The notes: generated from the sequence alone by a model not told the origin. A stretch of 64,000 bases of DNA from Leifsonia sp. PS1209 (GCF_012317045.1 NZ_CP051154.1:1488001-1552000); one strand, 5' to 3'; numbered from the stretch's first letter, positions 16,382 to 25,689 are shown. Made by a program: numbers and translations.

Positions 16382-17599
16382 GTGGATCTCACCCTCATCG
16401 TCGTGCTGGTCATCGCGCTGGCCCTGTTCTTCGATTTCACCAATGGCTTCCATGACACAGCGAACGCCATGGCCACCCCCATCGCCACCGGTGCGATGCG
16501 CCCGAAGGTCGCGGTCGCTCTCGCTGCCGTCCTGAACCTCGTCGGCGCGTTCCTGTCGACCGAGGTGGCGAAGACCATCTCGGGCGGCATCATCCGGGAG
16601 GGCGACGGTGGCGTGCAGATCACGCCGGAGCTGATCTTCGCGGGTCTGGTCGGCGCCATCATCTGGAACATGGTGACCTGGCTGCTCGGCCTGCCGTCGT
16701 CGTCCAGCCACGCCCTGTTCGGCGGCCTGATCGGCGCCGCCCTGGTGGGCGCAGGGCTCGGCTCGGTCGACTTCGTGGTCGTGCTCGACAAGGTCATCCT
16801 GCCCGCGGTGATCGCCCCGGTCACGGCCGGTGTGGTGGCGTACTGCGCCACGAAGCTCGCATACTGGATCACCCGCCGCTACGACGGCCGGCCGGATGGT
16901 CGTGGCGGCTTCCGCTACGGACAGATCTTCTCTTCGTCCCTGGTGGCGCTGTCGCACGGCACGAACGACGCGCAGAAGACGATGGGCGTCATCACCCTCA
17001 CGCTCATCGCCTCCGGTGCGCAGGCGGCGGGCTCGGGCCCGGAGCTCTGGGTCGTCATCTCCTGTGCGCTCGCCATCGCCATCGGCACGTACTCGGGCGG
17101 CTGGCGCATCATCCGCACGCTCGGCCGCGGCCTCACCGAGGTCAAGCCCGCGCAGGGCTTCGCGGCGGAGACGAGCACGGCGGCGACCATCCTGGCCTCC
17201 AGCCACCTCGGCTTCGCCCTCTCCACCACGCAGGTCGCATCCGGTTCGGTGATCGGCTCCGGCCTCGGTCGCCGCGGTGCGTCCGTGCGCTGGGGCACGG
17301 CGGGCAGGATCGCCCTCGGCTGGCTGCTCACCCTCCCGGCCGCCGGCATCGTCGGCGCCGTCTCGGCCTGGCTCGTCGGCCTCGGCCCGATCGGCCTCGC
17401 GGTCGACGCGATCGCCGCTGTGATCGTGATCGTGCTCATCTTCTGGCTGTCCAACCGCAACAAGGTCGACAGCGAGAACGCGGTCGCCCCCGCCCCGGTC
17501 CAGGGTGTCAGCGAGGTCGCAGCATCCGGTCGCGCTGTCAAGATCAAGAAGGTCAAGCCGCTCAAGAAGCCGCGCGGCAAGGAGAAGGAATCAGCATGA
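16382..17599 (+). CDS. pit: Low-affinity inorganic phosphate transporter, PiT family
   Basis: A 405-residue permease of the PiT/PHO4 family that imports phosphate, usually as a metal-phosphate complex with protons. Both halves carry the family signature: FDFTNGFHDTANAMATP near residue 18 and LSHGTNDAQKTMG near 195. About ten hydrophobic segments are visible, and the tail is lysine-rich (KIKKVKPLKKPRGKEKE). The GTG start has only a weak purine-rich ribosome-binding site. A possible promoter, TTGACC (16261-16266) with GAGTAT 17 bases on, lies in the 122-base upstream gap. The stop overlaps the next gene by four bases. Confidence 0.94.
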   Translation: MDLTLIVVLVIALALFFDFTNGFHDTANAMATPIATGAMRPKVAVALAAVLNLVGAFLSTEVAKTISGGIIREGDGGVQITPELIFAGLVGAIIWNMVTWLLGLPSSSSHALFGGLIGAALVGAGLGSVDFVVVLDKVILPAVIAPVTAGVVAYCATKLAYWITRRYDGRPDGRGGFRYGQIFSSSLVALSHGTNDAQKTMGVITLTLIASGAQAAGSGPELWVVISCALAIAIGTYSGGWRIIRTLGRGLTEVKPAQGFAAETSTAATILASSHLGFALSTTQVASGSVIGSGLGRRGASVRWGTAGRIALGWLLTLPAAGIVGAVSAWLVGLGPIGLAVDAIAAVIVIVLIFWLSNRNKVDSENAVAPAPVQGVSEVAASGRAVKIKKVKPLKKPRGKEKESA

Positions 17600-17928
17600 T
17601 CGACTGGGTCGCCTTCCTGATCGTCTTCGCAGCATCCATCGTCGGCGCGTGCGTCGTCGTCAGCCTGTATGCCCTCGGCACCCGCCTCCTCGCCGTCGCC
17701 GGCCGCGCCCTGTTCGTCGAGCCGGTCGAGTTCACCGACGCGATCACCGTCATCTCCCCGGAGGAGGCGGCGCGCGCCCTCAAGAAGGCCGCGAAAGCCC
17801 GCAAGAAGAACCCCCTCTCGGACGCGCAGAAGCGCTGGGCGCTGACCGGCGCGTACGCGTGCTTCGTGGGGTGCGGCCTCGCGGTGCTGTACGGGCTGTA
17901 CCTGATCATCCCGTTCTTCCACCAGTAG
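17596..17928 (+). CDS. Small membrane protein co-translated with pit
   Basis: A 110-residue protein with one N-terminal hydrophobic helix (about residues 4-33), a basic Lys-rich middle (RALKKAAKARKKNP) and a second hydrophobic helix (about 82-107). The ATG overlaps the pit stop (ATGA), which implies coupled translation and a shared function, perhaps as an accessory subunit of the phosphate permease. I recognise no named family. The charged central loop should lie in the cytoplasm if both ends face outward. Confidence 0.85.
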   Translation: MIDWVAFLIVFAASIVGACVVVSLYALGTRLLAVAGRALFVEPVEFTDAITVISPEEAARALKKAAKARKKNPLSDAQKRWALTGAYACFVGCGLAVLYGLYLIIPFFHQ

Positions 17929-17979
17929 GCGCCCGTCGCTGTCGCCGCCGCGCGGCCTATCGGGTCGCGCACGAGGGGG

Positions 17980-18438
17980 TCAGCGATCGAAGGGCAGGGG
18001 AGCTCCGTCGGGGAGAGCCGTCACGCCCTGGCTCGGGGTGAGGGTGACCAGGCCGCCGGTGTCGTTTATCGCGTACACGATGACGCGGTCGGCCGCGCCC
18101 GCCAGCGCGTCGCCGCCGGTGTATCCGTCGCCGCCGTCGCACGGGTCCGCGCGGGATCCGATCCGCACCACGGTTCCGGATTCGCCGCCCTTGACCGCAT
18201 CCTCGACCTCGAACCGGTATGCGCGCACGTCGCCGAATTGGGTCCCGATGGTGCCGTCCCGCCCGGCGACGTGTCCGACGACGACGACGTCGGCCTGCCG
18301 GTATGCGGCGTCCGGGTCGGAGAAATCCGCCCAGCTCGGGCAGGAGCGCACCACGGGCGCGCATCCGGACAGGGCGGCGGCGACGAGCACGAGCGCGCCG
18401 AGCGTTCCGGCGGCGCTGCGTGTCCTCGTCGTGTGCAC
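17980..18438 (-). CDS. Lipoprotein with TIMP/netrin-like pattern, function unknown
   Basis: A 152-residue predicted lipoprotein. The signal peptide ends in the lipobox ALSGC at about residue 26. The mature part has a Cys soon after (CPSWADFS), then ADVVVVGHVAG, YRFEVEDAVKG and a late Cys in RADPCDGGD followed by RVIVYA. This order (Cys, 'VVxGxV' strand, 'YxFxVxxxxKG' strand, Cys, 'xxVYA') resembles small bacterial TIMP/netrin-like OB-fold proteins; that is inference. The GTG start lies six bases after CATGAT. It is flanked by unrelated genes. Confidence 0.8.
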   Translation of the reverse strand: MHTTRTRSAAGTLGALVLVAAALSGCAPVVRSCPSWADFSDPDAAYRQADVVVVGHVAGRDGTIGTQFGDVRAYRFEVEDAVKGGESGTVVRIGSRADPCDGGDGYTGGDALAGAADRVIVYAINDTGGLVTLTPSQGVTALPDGAPLPFDR

Positions 18439-18444
18439 ACGCTC

Positions 18445-18450
18445 ATCATG
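18445..18450 (-). promoter_or_regulatory. -10 box for the lipoprotein gene
   Basis: Minus-strand CATGAT ends six bases before GTG 18438, the same geometry as other likely leaderless genes in the window. Confidence 0.35.
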
Positions 18451-18506
18451 CCGCAGGGCGCGTCGGAGCGGGGGAGCAGGGCCGCTGGGGGGAGCCGGCT
18501 TCGGGG

Positions 18507-19316
18507 TCAGATCGAGGCGTAGCCTCCGTCGATGAGGATGTTCTCCCCGGTCACCATCCCGGCCTGCTCGGAGGCGAGGTAGCCGATCAGGGCGGCGACC
18601 TCTTCCGGCTGCGCGAATCGGCGAGCCGGAATCTGCGCCTTGAGCGCATCGCCTTTCTCTCCCGCCCACGCCTTCTTGCCGAGCGGCGTCTCGACGACCG
18701 TCGGCGACACCGCGTTGACCGTCACGCCGTGCCTGGCCCATTCAAGCGACAGCACGCGGGTCAGGCCGAGGAGACCGGCTTTGCTTGCGCAGTACGCGGC
18801 GTGCTGGTCCAGGCCGACGACGCTCGCCTGCGAGGCCAGGTTGACGATGCGGCCGTAGCCGGCGCCGATCATGCCGGGAGCGACGGCCTGGGCCATGCGA
18901 AAACTGGCCGTGAGGTTCACGGCGAGCGTCGCATCCCAGTCGCTGTCGGACGTGTCGATGGCGGGGGAGAGGAGCGCGATCCCCGCCGAGTTGACCAGGA
19001 CGTCGAGCCGCCCGAATCGGTCGTGCACGGTCGCGGCGATGGATGCTGCTGCTCCCGGTGCGAGAAGGTCGGCCACGATGGCGAGATGGCTGCTGGTGCC
19101 AGTCGCGCTGTTGCCGCCGGTCGCGCTGTTGCCAACAGTCGCGCTGCCGCCGCCGGGCACCGGCAGGGCGTCCACCGCGTCCTGGGTGGACGGGCTGCGG
19201 TCCACGGCCACGACCGTCGCGCCGCGTTCGGCGAAGTGGTGCGCGACAGCGTTGCCGATTCCGCTGGCCGCTCCGGTGATGACGGCCACGCGGCCGTCGA
19301 AGGTCTGCTCTGTCAT
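18507..19316 (-). CDS. SDR-family dehydrogenase of the polyol operon (D-threitol dehydrogenase-like)
   Basis: A 269-residue short-chain dehydrogenase. The cofactor motif TGAASGIG lies near residue 14. The catalytic Ser sits in NLASQASV and the Tyr-Lys pair in YCASK near residue 172. An unusual Gly-Asn-Ser-Ala-Thr repeat is inserted at about residues 54-72, before the segment IVADLL that contacts the nucleotide. It is the last gene of the operon, and its ATG overlaps the RpiB-type gene by four bases. In known mycobacterial tetritol pathways an SDR oxidises D-threitol to D-erythrulose; assignment here rests on context, and the substrate is unproven. Confidence 0.9.
   Translation of the reverse strand: MTEQTFDGRVAVITGAASGIGNAVAHHFAERGATVVAVDRSPSTQDAVDALPVPGGGSATVGNSATGGNSATGTSSHLAIVADLLAPGAAASIAATVHDRFGRLDVLVNSAGIALLSPAIDTSDSDWDATLAVNLTASFRMAQAVAPGMIGAGYGRIVNLASQASVVGLDQHAAYCASKAGLLGLTRVLSLEWARHGVTVNAVSPTVVETPLGKKAWAGEKGDALKAQIPARRFAQPEEVAALIGYLASEQAGMVTGENILIDGGYASI
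19102..19155 (-). repeat. 18-bp tandem repeat inserted in the SDR gene
   Basis: Three 18-base units (19102-19119, 19120-19137, 19138-19155) begin GTCGCGCTG. On the coding strand they encode Gly-Asn-Ser-Ala-Thr type hexapeptides. They fall between two core strands of the nucleotide-binding fold, where most SDR proteins have a short loop. Confidence 0.8.
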
Positions 19317-19771
19317 GATTCCAGTTCTCCGATCGCGGCCACCTTCGCGGCCGATGGACTTGCGGGGTCGAAGCGGTAGGTCAGCCACTCGCGCACAAGC
19401 CGTTTCGCGAGTTCGATCCCGATGACCCGCTGTCCCAGGCAGAGGACCTGAGCGTCGTTCGAGAGCACGGAGCGCTCGACCGAGAACGAGTCGTGCGCCG
19501 TGACCGCGCGGATGCCGGGGATCTTGTTGGCCGCGATAGCCACGCCGAGCCCGGTGCCGCAGATCAGCAGAGCGCGGTCGGCGGCCCCGGATGCGACCAC
19601 TTCGGCAGCCGCGGACGACACCGACGGATACGGCGTCGACTCCCCGGCGTCGACGCCGACATCGACGACCGAGGCCACTCCGGCGTCCCGTTCGAGTTCG
19701 GCCAGCAGGATTCGTTTGTAGTCGTATCCGGCGTCATCGCTTCCGATGACGATGCGCAGGGGCGCGCTCAT
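19313..19771 (-). CDS. RpiB/LacAB-type sugar-phosphate isomerase (erythrulose 4-phosphate isomerase-like)
   Basis: A 152-residue aldose-ketose isomerase of the RpiB family. The catalytic-Cys segment [19 protein letters not shown] and the segment [19 protein letters not shown] match the family. The N-terminal motif reads [10 protein letters not shown] where most members have Asp-His-Ala-Gly, so the usual His is Asp. It overlaps both neighbours by four bases. Beside a DhaK-type kinase, it fits conversion of D-erythrulose 4-phosphate to D-erythrose 4-phosphate (the DerI role in mycobacteria). Ribose 5-phosphate isomerase is the alternative. Confidence 0.88.
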   Translation of the reverse strand: MSAPLRIVIGSDDAGYDYKRILLAELERDAGVASVVDVGVDAGESTPYPSVSSAAAEVVASGAADRALLICGTGLGVAIAANKIPGIRAVTAHDSFSVERSVLSNDAQVLCLGQRVIGIELAKRLVREWLTYRFDPASPSAAKVAAIGELES

Positions 19772-21492
19772 TCGTCGTCCTTTCGAGACAGCAGGCCGCC
19801 GGTGGCGACGAGGATCATGCCGAGTGATGTAGCCCCGGCGTCCGGGGTTCCGACGGACTTCTCCGCGAGCGGACGCGCGCGTCCGAGTTTGGGGGTGAGG
19901 GCGCTGGTCGCTGCGGCGTGAGCGGCGGCGACAGCCGCAGCTTGCTGCCACGCTGCCGCGAGTGGACGCCCGGCGCCGACGGCAGAGGCGAGTCCGTCGC
20001 GGAACGGGAGCAGCGCATCCACCAGGGTCTTGTCTCCGATGGTGGCGCGACCCAGGTCGAGGATCGCGTCGGCGAACGCCTCGACGGCCAGGACGCCGTC
20101 GGCGGCGGTGTACCTGTCTGCGGTGTCTCCGAGCGACCGGCCTGCTGCTTCGAGCGCCGCGCCCCAGAGCACCCCGGAGGTGCCCCCTGCACGCGCGGCC
20201 CACGCCTGTCCGGCGGCGGCCAGAAGGTGTCCGCCCCCGGCGTCCGCGTCAGCAGCGGCCGTGGCGGCCGACACCGCGGCGTCGATCCCCTTGACCATGC
20301 CGCGGCCGTGATCGCCGTCTCCGGCGACCGCGTCGATCGCGCCGAGTTCGGACTCCTTCTCGTGCAGGAGGTCCGCCACCAGGCGGAGGCCGCCCAGAAT
20401 GCCGGCGGCGAGGTCGCGTGCTGCCGGCGAGGAGTCCGGCACGGCGGACGCGGCGGAGGTTCCGGCGTCGAACAGAGCGGCCGACGCATCCAGTGCGGCG
20501 ATGGGGGCCGCCAGCTTGCGGTACGCGGGCGCGTACGCGTCGGCGCGCCAGAAGCGTTCGAGCTCGTCGTCCAGCCAGATCAGGGTGAGCGAGCAGCCGC
20601 CCATGTCCAGGCTGGTGACCAGTTCGCCGACCTCCGCATCCACCGGTTCGAGCCCGCGCTCGGCCAGCAGCGGGGCGACGAGTCCCCAGAGCAGGAACAG
20701 CTCTTCGTACTTCGTGGTGCCGAGGCCGTTGAGGATCACACCGATCCTCCCGCCACCCGTGTGCGGCGCGGCGTCGAGCACGCCGTCGACCAGCATCCTG
20801 GCGAGGGCGGGCGCGGAGGGCATCGGGACGTCCCGGATGCCGGGCTCGCCGTGGATCCCGAGTCCGAGGCCGAGCATCCCGGCGGGCACCGTGAACAGCG
20901 GGCCGTCGGCTCCCGGCAGCGTGCAGCCAGAGAACGCGACGCCGAGCGTGCGTGTCGCGGCGTTGGCCGCGCGGCCGACGCGCTCGACCTCGTCGATGCC
21001 GAGGCCGTCGGCCGCCGCGGCGCCGAGCGCCTTGAAGACCGTGAAGTCGCCCGCGATACCCCTGCGTTTCTGCTCGTCGCTCGCCGAGGCGACGTCGTCG
21101 GTGACGACGACGATGCGGGTGTCTATGCCCTCCCTGCGCAGGCGCTCGGCGGCGATCCCGAAGTTCATCACGTCGCCCGCGTAGTTCCCGAAGGTGAGGA
21201 TGACGCCGCGCCCGCGGTCGGCGGCGCGAGCGACCGAGTAGATCTGCGAGGCGGACGGCGACGTGAAGATGTTGCCGACGACGGCCCCGGACGCGAAGCC
21301 GGGCCCGACCAGGCCGGCGAACGCCGGGTAGTGACCGGATCCGCCGCCGACGACCACCGCGACGATGGAGTCTCCCGACGGGAGCGCGACCACGCCGCCG
21401 TGCACCGCCCTCAGCCGGTCGGCGTAGAGCGCGGCGAAGCCGGTGAGCTGGTCGTCGGCGAACTCGGACGCGTCGGTGAAAATGGTGGTCAT
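19768..21492 (-). CDS. Dihydroxyacetone-kinase-family kinase (erythrulose kinase-like)
   Basis: A single-chain, ATP-dependent DhaK-DhaL kinase of 574 residues. The DhaK part (about 1-330) has [10 protein letters not shown] near residue 50 and LGIHGEPG near 215, whose His forms the hemiaminal bond with the ketose. The DhaL part (about 370-574) has the ATP/Mg motif [10 protein letters not shown] and GGTSGVLWG. The family phosphorylates dihydroxyacetone and, in some actinobacteria, erythrulose. Fusion with the isomerase gene by a four-base overlap, and the polyol dehydrogenases upstream, make a C4 ketose the likelier substrate. It also overlaps the permease gene by four bases. Confidence 0.92.
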   Translation of the reverse strand: MTTIFTDASEFADDQLTGFAALYADRLRAVHGGVVALPSGDSIVAVVVGGGSGHYPAFAGLVGPGFASGAVVGNIFTSPSASQIYSVARAADRGRGVILTFGNYAGDVMNFGIAAERLRREGIDTRIVVVTDDVASASDEQKRRGIAGDFTVFKALGAAAADGLGIDEVERVGRAANAATRTLGVAFSGCTLPGADGPLFTVPAGMLGLGLGIHGEPGIRDVPMPSAPALARMLVDGVLDAAPHTGGGRIGVILNGLGTTKYEELFLLWGLVAPLLAERGLEPVDAEVGELVTSLDMGGCSLTLIWLDDELERFWRADAYAPAYRKLAAPIAALDASAALFDAGTSAASAVPDSSPAARDLAAGILGGLRLVADLLHEKESELGAIDAVAGDGDHGRGMVKGIDAAVSAATAAADADAGGGHLLAAAGQAWAARAGGTSGVLWGAALEAAGRSLGDTADRYTAADGVLAVEAFADAILDLGRATIGDKTLVDALLPFRDGLASAVGAGRPLAAAWQQAAAVAAAHAAATSALTPKLGRARPLAEKSVGTPDAGATSLGMILVATGGLLSRKDDE

Positions 21493-22814
21493 CGTGCTCC
21501 CGCCTCCGCGAAGGCCGGAGCGGCTGTGGCGTCGTCGCGGTGCTGGTCGACCTTCAGGAAACCGATCATCACGAACGCGCAGGCGTACAGGGCGACGAAG
21601 GTCCAGACCACGCCGACCGGGCCCCAAAGCGGGAGCGCGAGGGCGACCACGCCGGAGCCGAGGAACGTCGCGCCGCCCGCCGCCGTGGTGTACATGGCCA
21701 TCGCCGCGCCCTTGTGCTGCGGCACCAGGGCGGGCATGATCGCGCCCATCGGGACGAAGCCGGCGAGCATGATGCCGAAGACGGTTCCTGCGATGGTCGC
21801 GACCACGAAGCCCCAGTCGCTTCCTGCAGGCACCCAGTGCGGCACGTACCACCACAGCAGCAGGCCGATCGAGGAGCCGACGATGCCGAACCAGCGCACG
21901 GTGCGCACCCAGCCCATCCGGTCGCCGATGGCACCGAAGACGGCGTTGAAGGCGATGTTGCCCGCGAAGATGACGACGGTCATGATCAGCCACCTGCTCT
22001 GACCCCAGCCGAGGCTGTCGGCGACGATCGCCGGGAGCACGATGAACATCCCGAACTCGGGGGCGGTGTTGATGAGGCGGATGAGGAAGCCCATCAGGAT
22101 GCGCGGGTTGCGTGCGGTGAGCACGATGCCGGCGCTGAGCACCTTCGCGGTGGAGTCGGCAGGATCGGCCAGACGGCGCGCGCCGTGCGCCTCCTTCACG
22201 CAGAACCTCGCGATGGCCCAGCCGATCAGGACGAGCCCGATCGAGGCGATCATGGTCCAGGTCTCGCCGTGGTATCCGCCGCCGAATGCCGGGATGACGA
22301 ACACCGCGAACAGCGAGCCCAGCGTCGGAAGGCCGCCCGTGAACATCACGTAGAACCAGCCGACAGCCGTGCCTGCGCGCTTCTTCGGCGCGACCTGGTT
22401 GATCCAGACCAGGAACGCGAACGCGAAGAGCGGGAAGCCGAACCCGCGGAGGAAGTAGGACACGAACATCAGCGGGACGCTCGCCATCGACAGGCTGACG
22501 AGGAAGGCGATCTCGAACACCACCCAGGCCACGAAGCCCAGCGTCATCACGCGGCGCGGCCCCCACAGGTCGGCCAGCGCGCCGGACAGGTAGGAGGCGA
22601 TCAGGACCGCGAGGCTGTACATGGCGATGATCTGGGCCACCAGGACGAGCTGGTTGCCGCCCAGCGCCTCCGTCATGTGCGGGGAGAGGAAGTTGGATTC
22701 GACGCCGTTGCCCGTCATGAAGACGAGGACACCGAGGAACCCCCAGCGGAGGGGATGCGGTATGCCGATCCTGTCGAGGAAGGTCTCAGTGGTGGTCACT
22801 GTGGTGGTGGTCAT
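21489..22814 (-). CDS. MFS polyol permease (RbtT/DalT/CsbX-like)
   Basis: A 441-residue major facilitator with about twelve hydrophobic helices. The MFS loop 2-3 signature is seen as SGALADLWGPRRVMTLG (about residue 80). The N-terminal sequence RIGIPHPLRWGFLGVLVFMTGNG resembles ribitol/arabitol transporters. It probably imports the polyol that the operon degrades. ATG 22814 has a GGAG ribosome-binding site, and the gene overlaps the kinase gene by four bases. Known mycobacterial tetritol loci use ABC importers instead, so the transport type differs here. Confidence 0.9.
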   Translation of the reverse strand: MTTTTVTTTETFLDRIGIPHPLRWGFLGVLVFMTGNGVESNFLSPHMTEALGGNQLVLVAQIIAMYSLAVLIASYLSGALADLWGPRRVMTLGFVAWVVFEIAFLVSLSMASVPLMFVSYFLRGFGFPLFAFAFLVWINQVAPKKRAGTAVGWFYVMFTGGLPTLGSLFAVFVIPAFGGGYHGETWTMIASIGLVLIGWAIARFCVKEAHGARRLADPADSTAKVLSAGIVLTARNPRILMGFLIRLINTAPEFGMFIVLPAIVADSLGWGQSRWLIMTVVIFAGNIAFNAVFGAIGDRMGWVRTVRWFGIVGSSIGLLLWWYVPHWVPAGSDWGFVVATIAGTVFGIMLAGFVPMGAIMPALVPQHKGAAMAMYTTAAGGATFLGSGVVALALPLWGPVGVVWTFVALYACAFVMIGFLKVDQHRDDATAAPAFAEAGAR

Positions 22815-22870
22815 GGGGAAAACTCCGTTGCTTTCGTGCGAGGTGCCGTGGTGCCGTGGTGCGTCGCCGG

Positions 22871-23971
22871 TCAGGGCAGGATCGAGACCTTGATGGAGGC
22901 GCCTGCTGTGTCGCCGACGAGGTCGAGCGCCTGCTGGAAGTCGGCGAGGGCGAACTGGTGCGTGCAGATCTCGTCCATCGGCAGCACGCCGGATTCGAGG
23001 AGCTTGATGGCGGCGGGCCAGCAGTGGGGGCCGAGGTGGGCTCCGCGCACATCCAGTTCTTTGTCGTCGCTGATGATCGACCAGTCCACGGTGACCTCGG
23101 AGCCGAAGACGGAGTATTCGACGTAGGTGCCGAGCTTGCGCAGGAGGTTGAGGCCCTGGCCGACAGCGGAGGGGTGCCCCGTCGCCTCGATGTAGACGTC
23201 GGCGCCGTAGCCGTCGGTGAGCGCCTTGACCCGCTCGACGGCGTTCTCGGACGCGATGTTGATGGTGACGTCCGCTCCGCACTTCCTGGCGAGCTCGAGC
23301 TTGTCGTCGCTCAAGTCGAGGGCGACGACGAGGAGCGGGTTCTTCTGACGCACGCCCGCGATGGCGCCGAGACCGATCGGGCCCGCGCCGGCGATGACGA
23401 CCACGTCGCCGAACTGGACGTCGGCGCGCTCGACGGCGTGCATGGCACAGGACAGCGGCTCGGCGTATGCGGCGTGCTGCGGGGGAAGCTGCTTCGAGAC
23501 CCGGTGCGCGAGCGCCTTGGCCGGGACGATGGCGTATTCGGCCATCGCGCCGTTGTAGTCCTTGAAGCCGAACATGGCGTGCGGCCCGCACATCCAGTAC
23601 TGGCCGCGGACGCAGTAACGGCAGTCGCCGCACGGCACGATCTGCTCGCAGGCGATCCTGTCGCCGATGTTGACGCGCTTCGCGGCGAGCGCGGAGGAGG
23701 AACCCGCGACGACCTCGCCGACGAACTCGTGGCCCGGCGTGATCCCGGACTGTGCCCAGGCCGGACGGTTCTCGTCGCCCCAGAACTTGGCTGCACCGTG
23801 GTAGCACTTCAGGTCGGAGGCGCAGACGCCGACGGCTTCGACGCGGATCAGAAGCTCGTCGGCCTTCGGGGTGGGCGTCTGCAGCTGTTCGAGGCGGTAG
23901 TCCTCCGGGCCGTGGACGACGACAGCGGTCATCGTGGCCGGGATGGCGGTGCGGGCGTCAGCGGTTGTCAT
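22871..23971 (-). CDS. Zinc-dependent polyol dehydrogenase (erythritol/L-threitol dehydrogenase-like)
   Basis: A 366-residue medium-chain dehydrogenase. Catalytic zinc ligands appear in GVCASD (about residue 47) and GHEFVGE (about 81). The structural zinc site is CGDCRYCVRGQYWMC (about 113-127). The NAD-binding motif is GAGPIGLGAI (about 195). It should oxidise a sugar alcohol to a ketose. I recall that mycobacterial EltD, the erythritol/L-threitol dehydrogenase, belongs to this group, but I cannot test similarity here. An 87-base, purine-rich gap with a duplicated 15-mer (24014-24028 and 24031-24045) separates it from the upstream gene. Confidence 0.9.
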   Translation of the reverse strand: MTTADARTAIPATMTAVVVHGPEDYRLEQLQTPTPKADELLIRVEAVGVCASDLKCYHGAAKFWGDENRPAWAQSGITPGHEFVGEVVAGSSSALAAKRVNIGDRIACEQIVPCGDCRYCVRGQYWMCGPHAMFGFKDYNGAMAEYAIVPAKALAHRVSKQLPPQHAAYAEPLSCAMHAVERADVQFGDVVVIAGAGPIGLGAIAGVRQKNPLLVVALDLSDDKLELARKCGADVTINIASENAVERVKALTDGYGADVYIEATGHPSAVGQGLNLLRKLGTYVEYSVFGSEVTVDWSIISDDKELDVRGAHLGPHCWPAAIKLLESGVLPMDEICTHQFALADFQQALDLVGDTAGASIKVSILP

Positions 23972-24058
23972 GGTGTTCCTTGGATCGGTGTGGGGTGGGT
24001 GGCGATGGAGCGCAGCGGCGGAGGAGCGAGAGCGGCGGAGGAGCGCGGCGAAGCGCGC

Positions 24059-25490
24059 TCAGACGAGACGTGCGACGGTCGCCCGCGCGCCGGCGGCGTG
24101 CAGGGAACCGAGCGCGCTGAGGTAGTCGTCGACGAACTCGGCGTCGTCGATCAGGTCGCCGAACAGGCTCCGTTCGGTCAGGAACGCTGTCGGCTCCTCG
24201 CGCTGCCTGGCCGCGTTCGCCATGACAGCGTCGCGCCGGCGGTCGACGACCTCGATCGGGGAGCCTGTCTCGTCGACGCCCTCCGCGTAGCGCGCCCAGG
24301 AGGCGACGATCGCGGCGGATAGCGGCGTGCGGTGACCGGCCGCCCTGCGCTCGCGCACCACCGGCAGCAGCCACTTCGGGATGCGGTCCGACGACTCCGC
24401 GCACAGCCGGGCGATGGTGTCCAGCACCTCGGCGTTCGCGAAGCGCTCGATAAGGGTGCGCTTGTACGTCGCCAGGTCGACGCCCGGAACAGGTCGCAGG
24501 GTCGGCGTCGCCTCCTCGTCCATGTAGCGGAGCAGGAAGGCGGCGATGTTCTCGTCGCGTGCCGCGTCGTGCACGTAGGTGTACCCGCTCAGCCGGCCGA
24601 GGTAGCAGAGCCCCTGGTGGCTGGCGTTGAGCAGCCGCAGCTTCATCAGCTCGTACGGCTCGACGTCGGAGACCAGCTGGACGCCGGCGCGCTCGAACGG
24701 CGGCCGCCCGGCCGGGAACTCGTCTTCGAGGACCCACTGGAAGAACGGCTCAGCGACGACCGGCCAGCGGTCGGCGATGCCGAAGCGCTCCTCGATGCGC
24801 TCGCGGTCGTCCGCGGTGGTCGCTGGTGTGATGCGGTCGACCATCGAGCTCGGGAACGCCACGTTCTGCTCGATCCACTCGGCGAGGCCGGGGTCGCGCA
24901 GCCGGGCGAAGGCCGTGAACGCCGTGCGCGCGACCTCGCCGTTGCCCTGGATGTTGTCGCAGGACATGACCGTGAACGGTGCGATGCCGCGCTCGCGGCG
25001 GCGCCGCAGCGCTTCCACGACGAGACCGAAGACGCTCGCCGGAGCGGCGGCGCCCAGATCGGCGCGAATGTGGGGCGCATCCACGTCGAAGGAGCCGGTG
25101 ACCTGGTCGATGTTGTACCCGCCCTCGGTGATGGTGAGGGAGACGATGCGGATGCCCGGGGGAGGAGAGCCGCTCGATGGCGGCCTCCTGGTCGTCCGGT
25201 GCGTGGACGAAGTCGACGATCGACCCGATGGTCCTGGCGTCCCAGGTGCCGTCCGGATGCTTGAGCACGAGGGTGTAGCGGTGGTCCTGCGCCGCGAGGG
25301 CGTCGCGCATCCCGGCGTCCGTGGGCAGGACGCCGATGCCGCAGATGCCCCAGTCGCGCGCGAGACCCTGCCGGAGCAGGTCGTCGAACACGGCGGCCTG
25401 ATGGGCGCGATGGAAGCCGCCGACCCCGATGTGCGCGATTCCGCAGGTCACACCAGAGCGGTCGTACGGCTGCGAGTCGAAGTTCTGCAC
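24059..25490 (-). pseudogene. Mannitol-type polyol dehydrogenase, interrupted by a +1 frameshift
   Basis: First gene of the polyol operon. GTG 25490 follows an AAAGGAG site. The N-terminal part reads GIAHIGVGGFHRAHQ and continues to AIERLSS. The frame then changes at the run CCCGGGGG (25155-25162), after which the family sequence resumes as IRIVSLTITEGGYN in another frame and runs to the stop at 24059. The catalytic motif KLRLLNASHQ is intact. Removing one base from the run would give 476 residues, the usual size for mannitol/fructuronate-type dehydrogenases. Either the gene is broken or the run carries a sequencing error; only one lesion is visible and the rest looks well conserved. Confidence 0.85.
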
Positions 25491-25512
25491 CGTGCTCCTT
25501 TCGTTGCCGATC

Positions 25513-25574
25513 ACCCTAACCGGATGCTGAACGGATGTGCAAGAACATCTGTGCAGTATCGAAAGGAAATACTG
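25513..25574. promoter_or_regulatory. Divergent promoter region with candidate SorC operators
   Basis: Minus-strand TAGGGT (25513-25518) is a possible -10 for the polyol operon, with TTGCAC (25537-25542) 18 bases upstream. Inverted repeats GATGT/ACATC (25534-25538, 25545-25549) and CAGTAT/ATACTG (25554-25559, 25569-25574), plus TGTGCA twice 14 bases apart (25536, 25550), lie over the operon -35 and upstream of the regulator gene. Confidence 0.4.
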
Positions 25575-25689
25575 GCATCGTTTCGGGAGGGGACGGATGG
25601 CCGCTCTGGCGGGTCGCCGGGCTGCGCGACGCGGACGGGAATATCCTTCAGTCGAGCGACCGTCCCACCCACCGGCCGCGAACCCACCT

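Noticed and set aside
24014..24045. A duplicated AGCGGCGGAGGAGCG motif between two polyol genes as a regulatory site.
   Set aside because: It is simple purine-rich repetition in a short intra-operon gap with no symmetry; slippage is a sufficient explanation.
25597..25689. A longer SorC regulator starting at ATG 25597, which has a strong ribosome-binding site.
   Set aside because: Codons here have about 58% GC at third positions against far higher values after 25690, and the residues look non-coding. It is kept as an alternative only.
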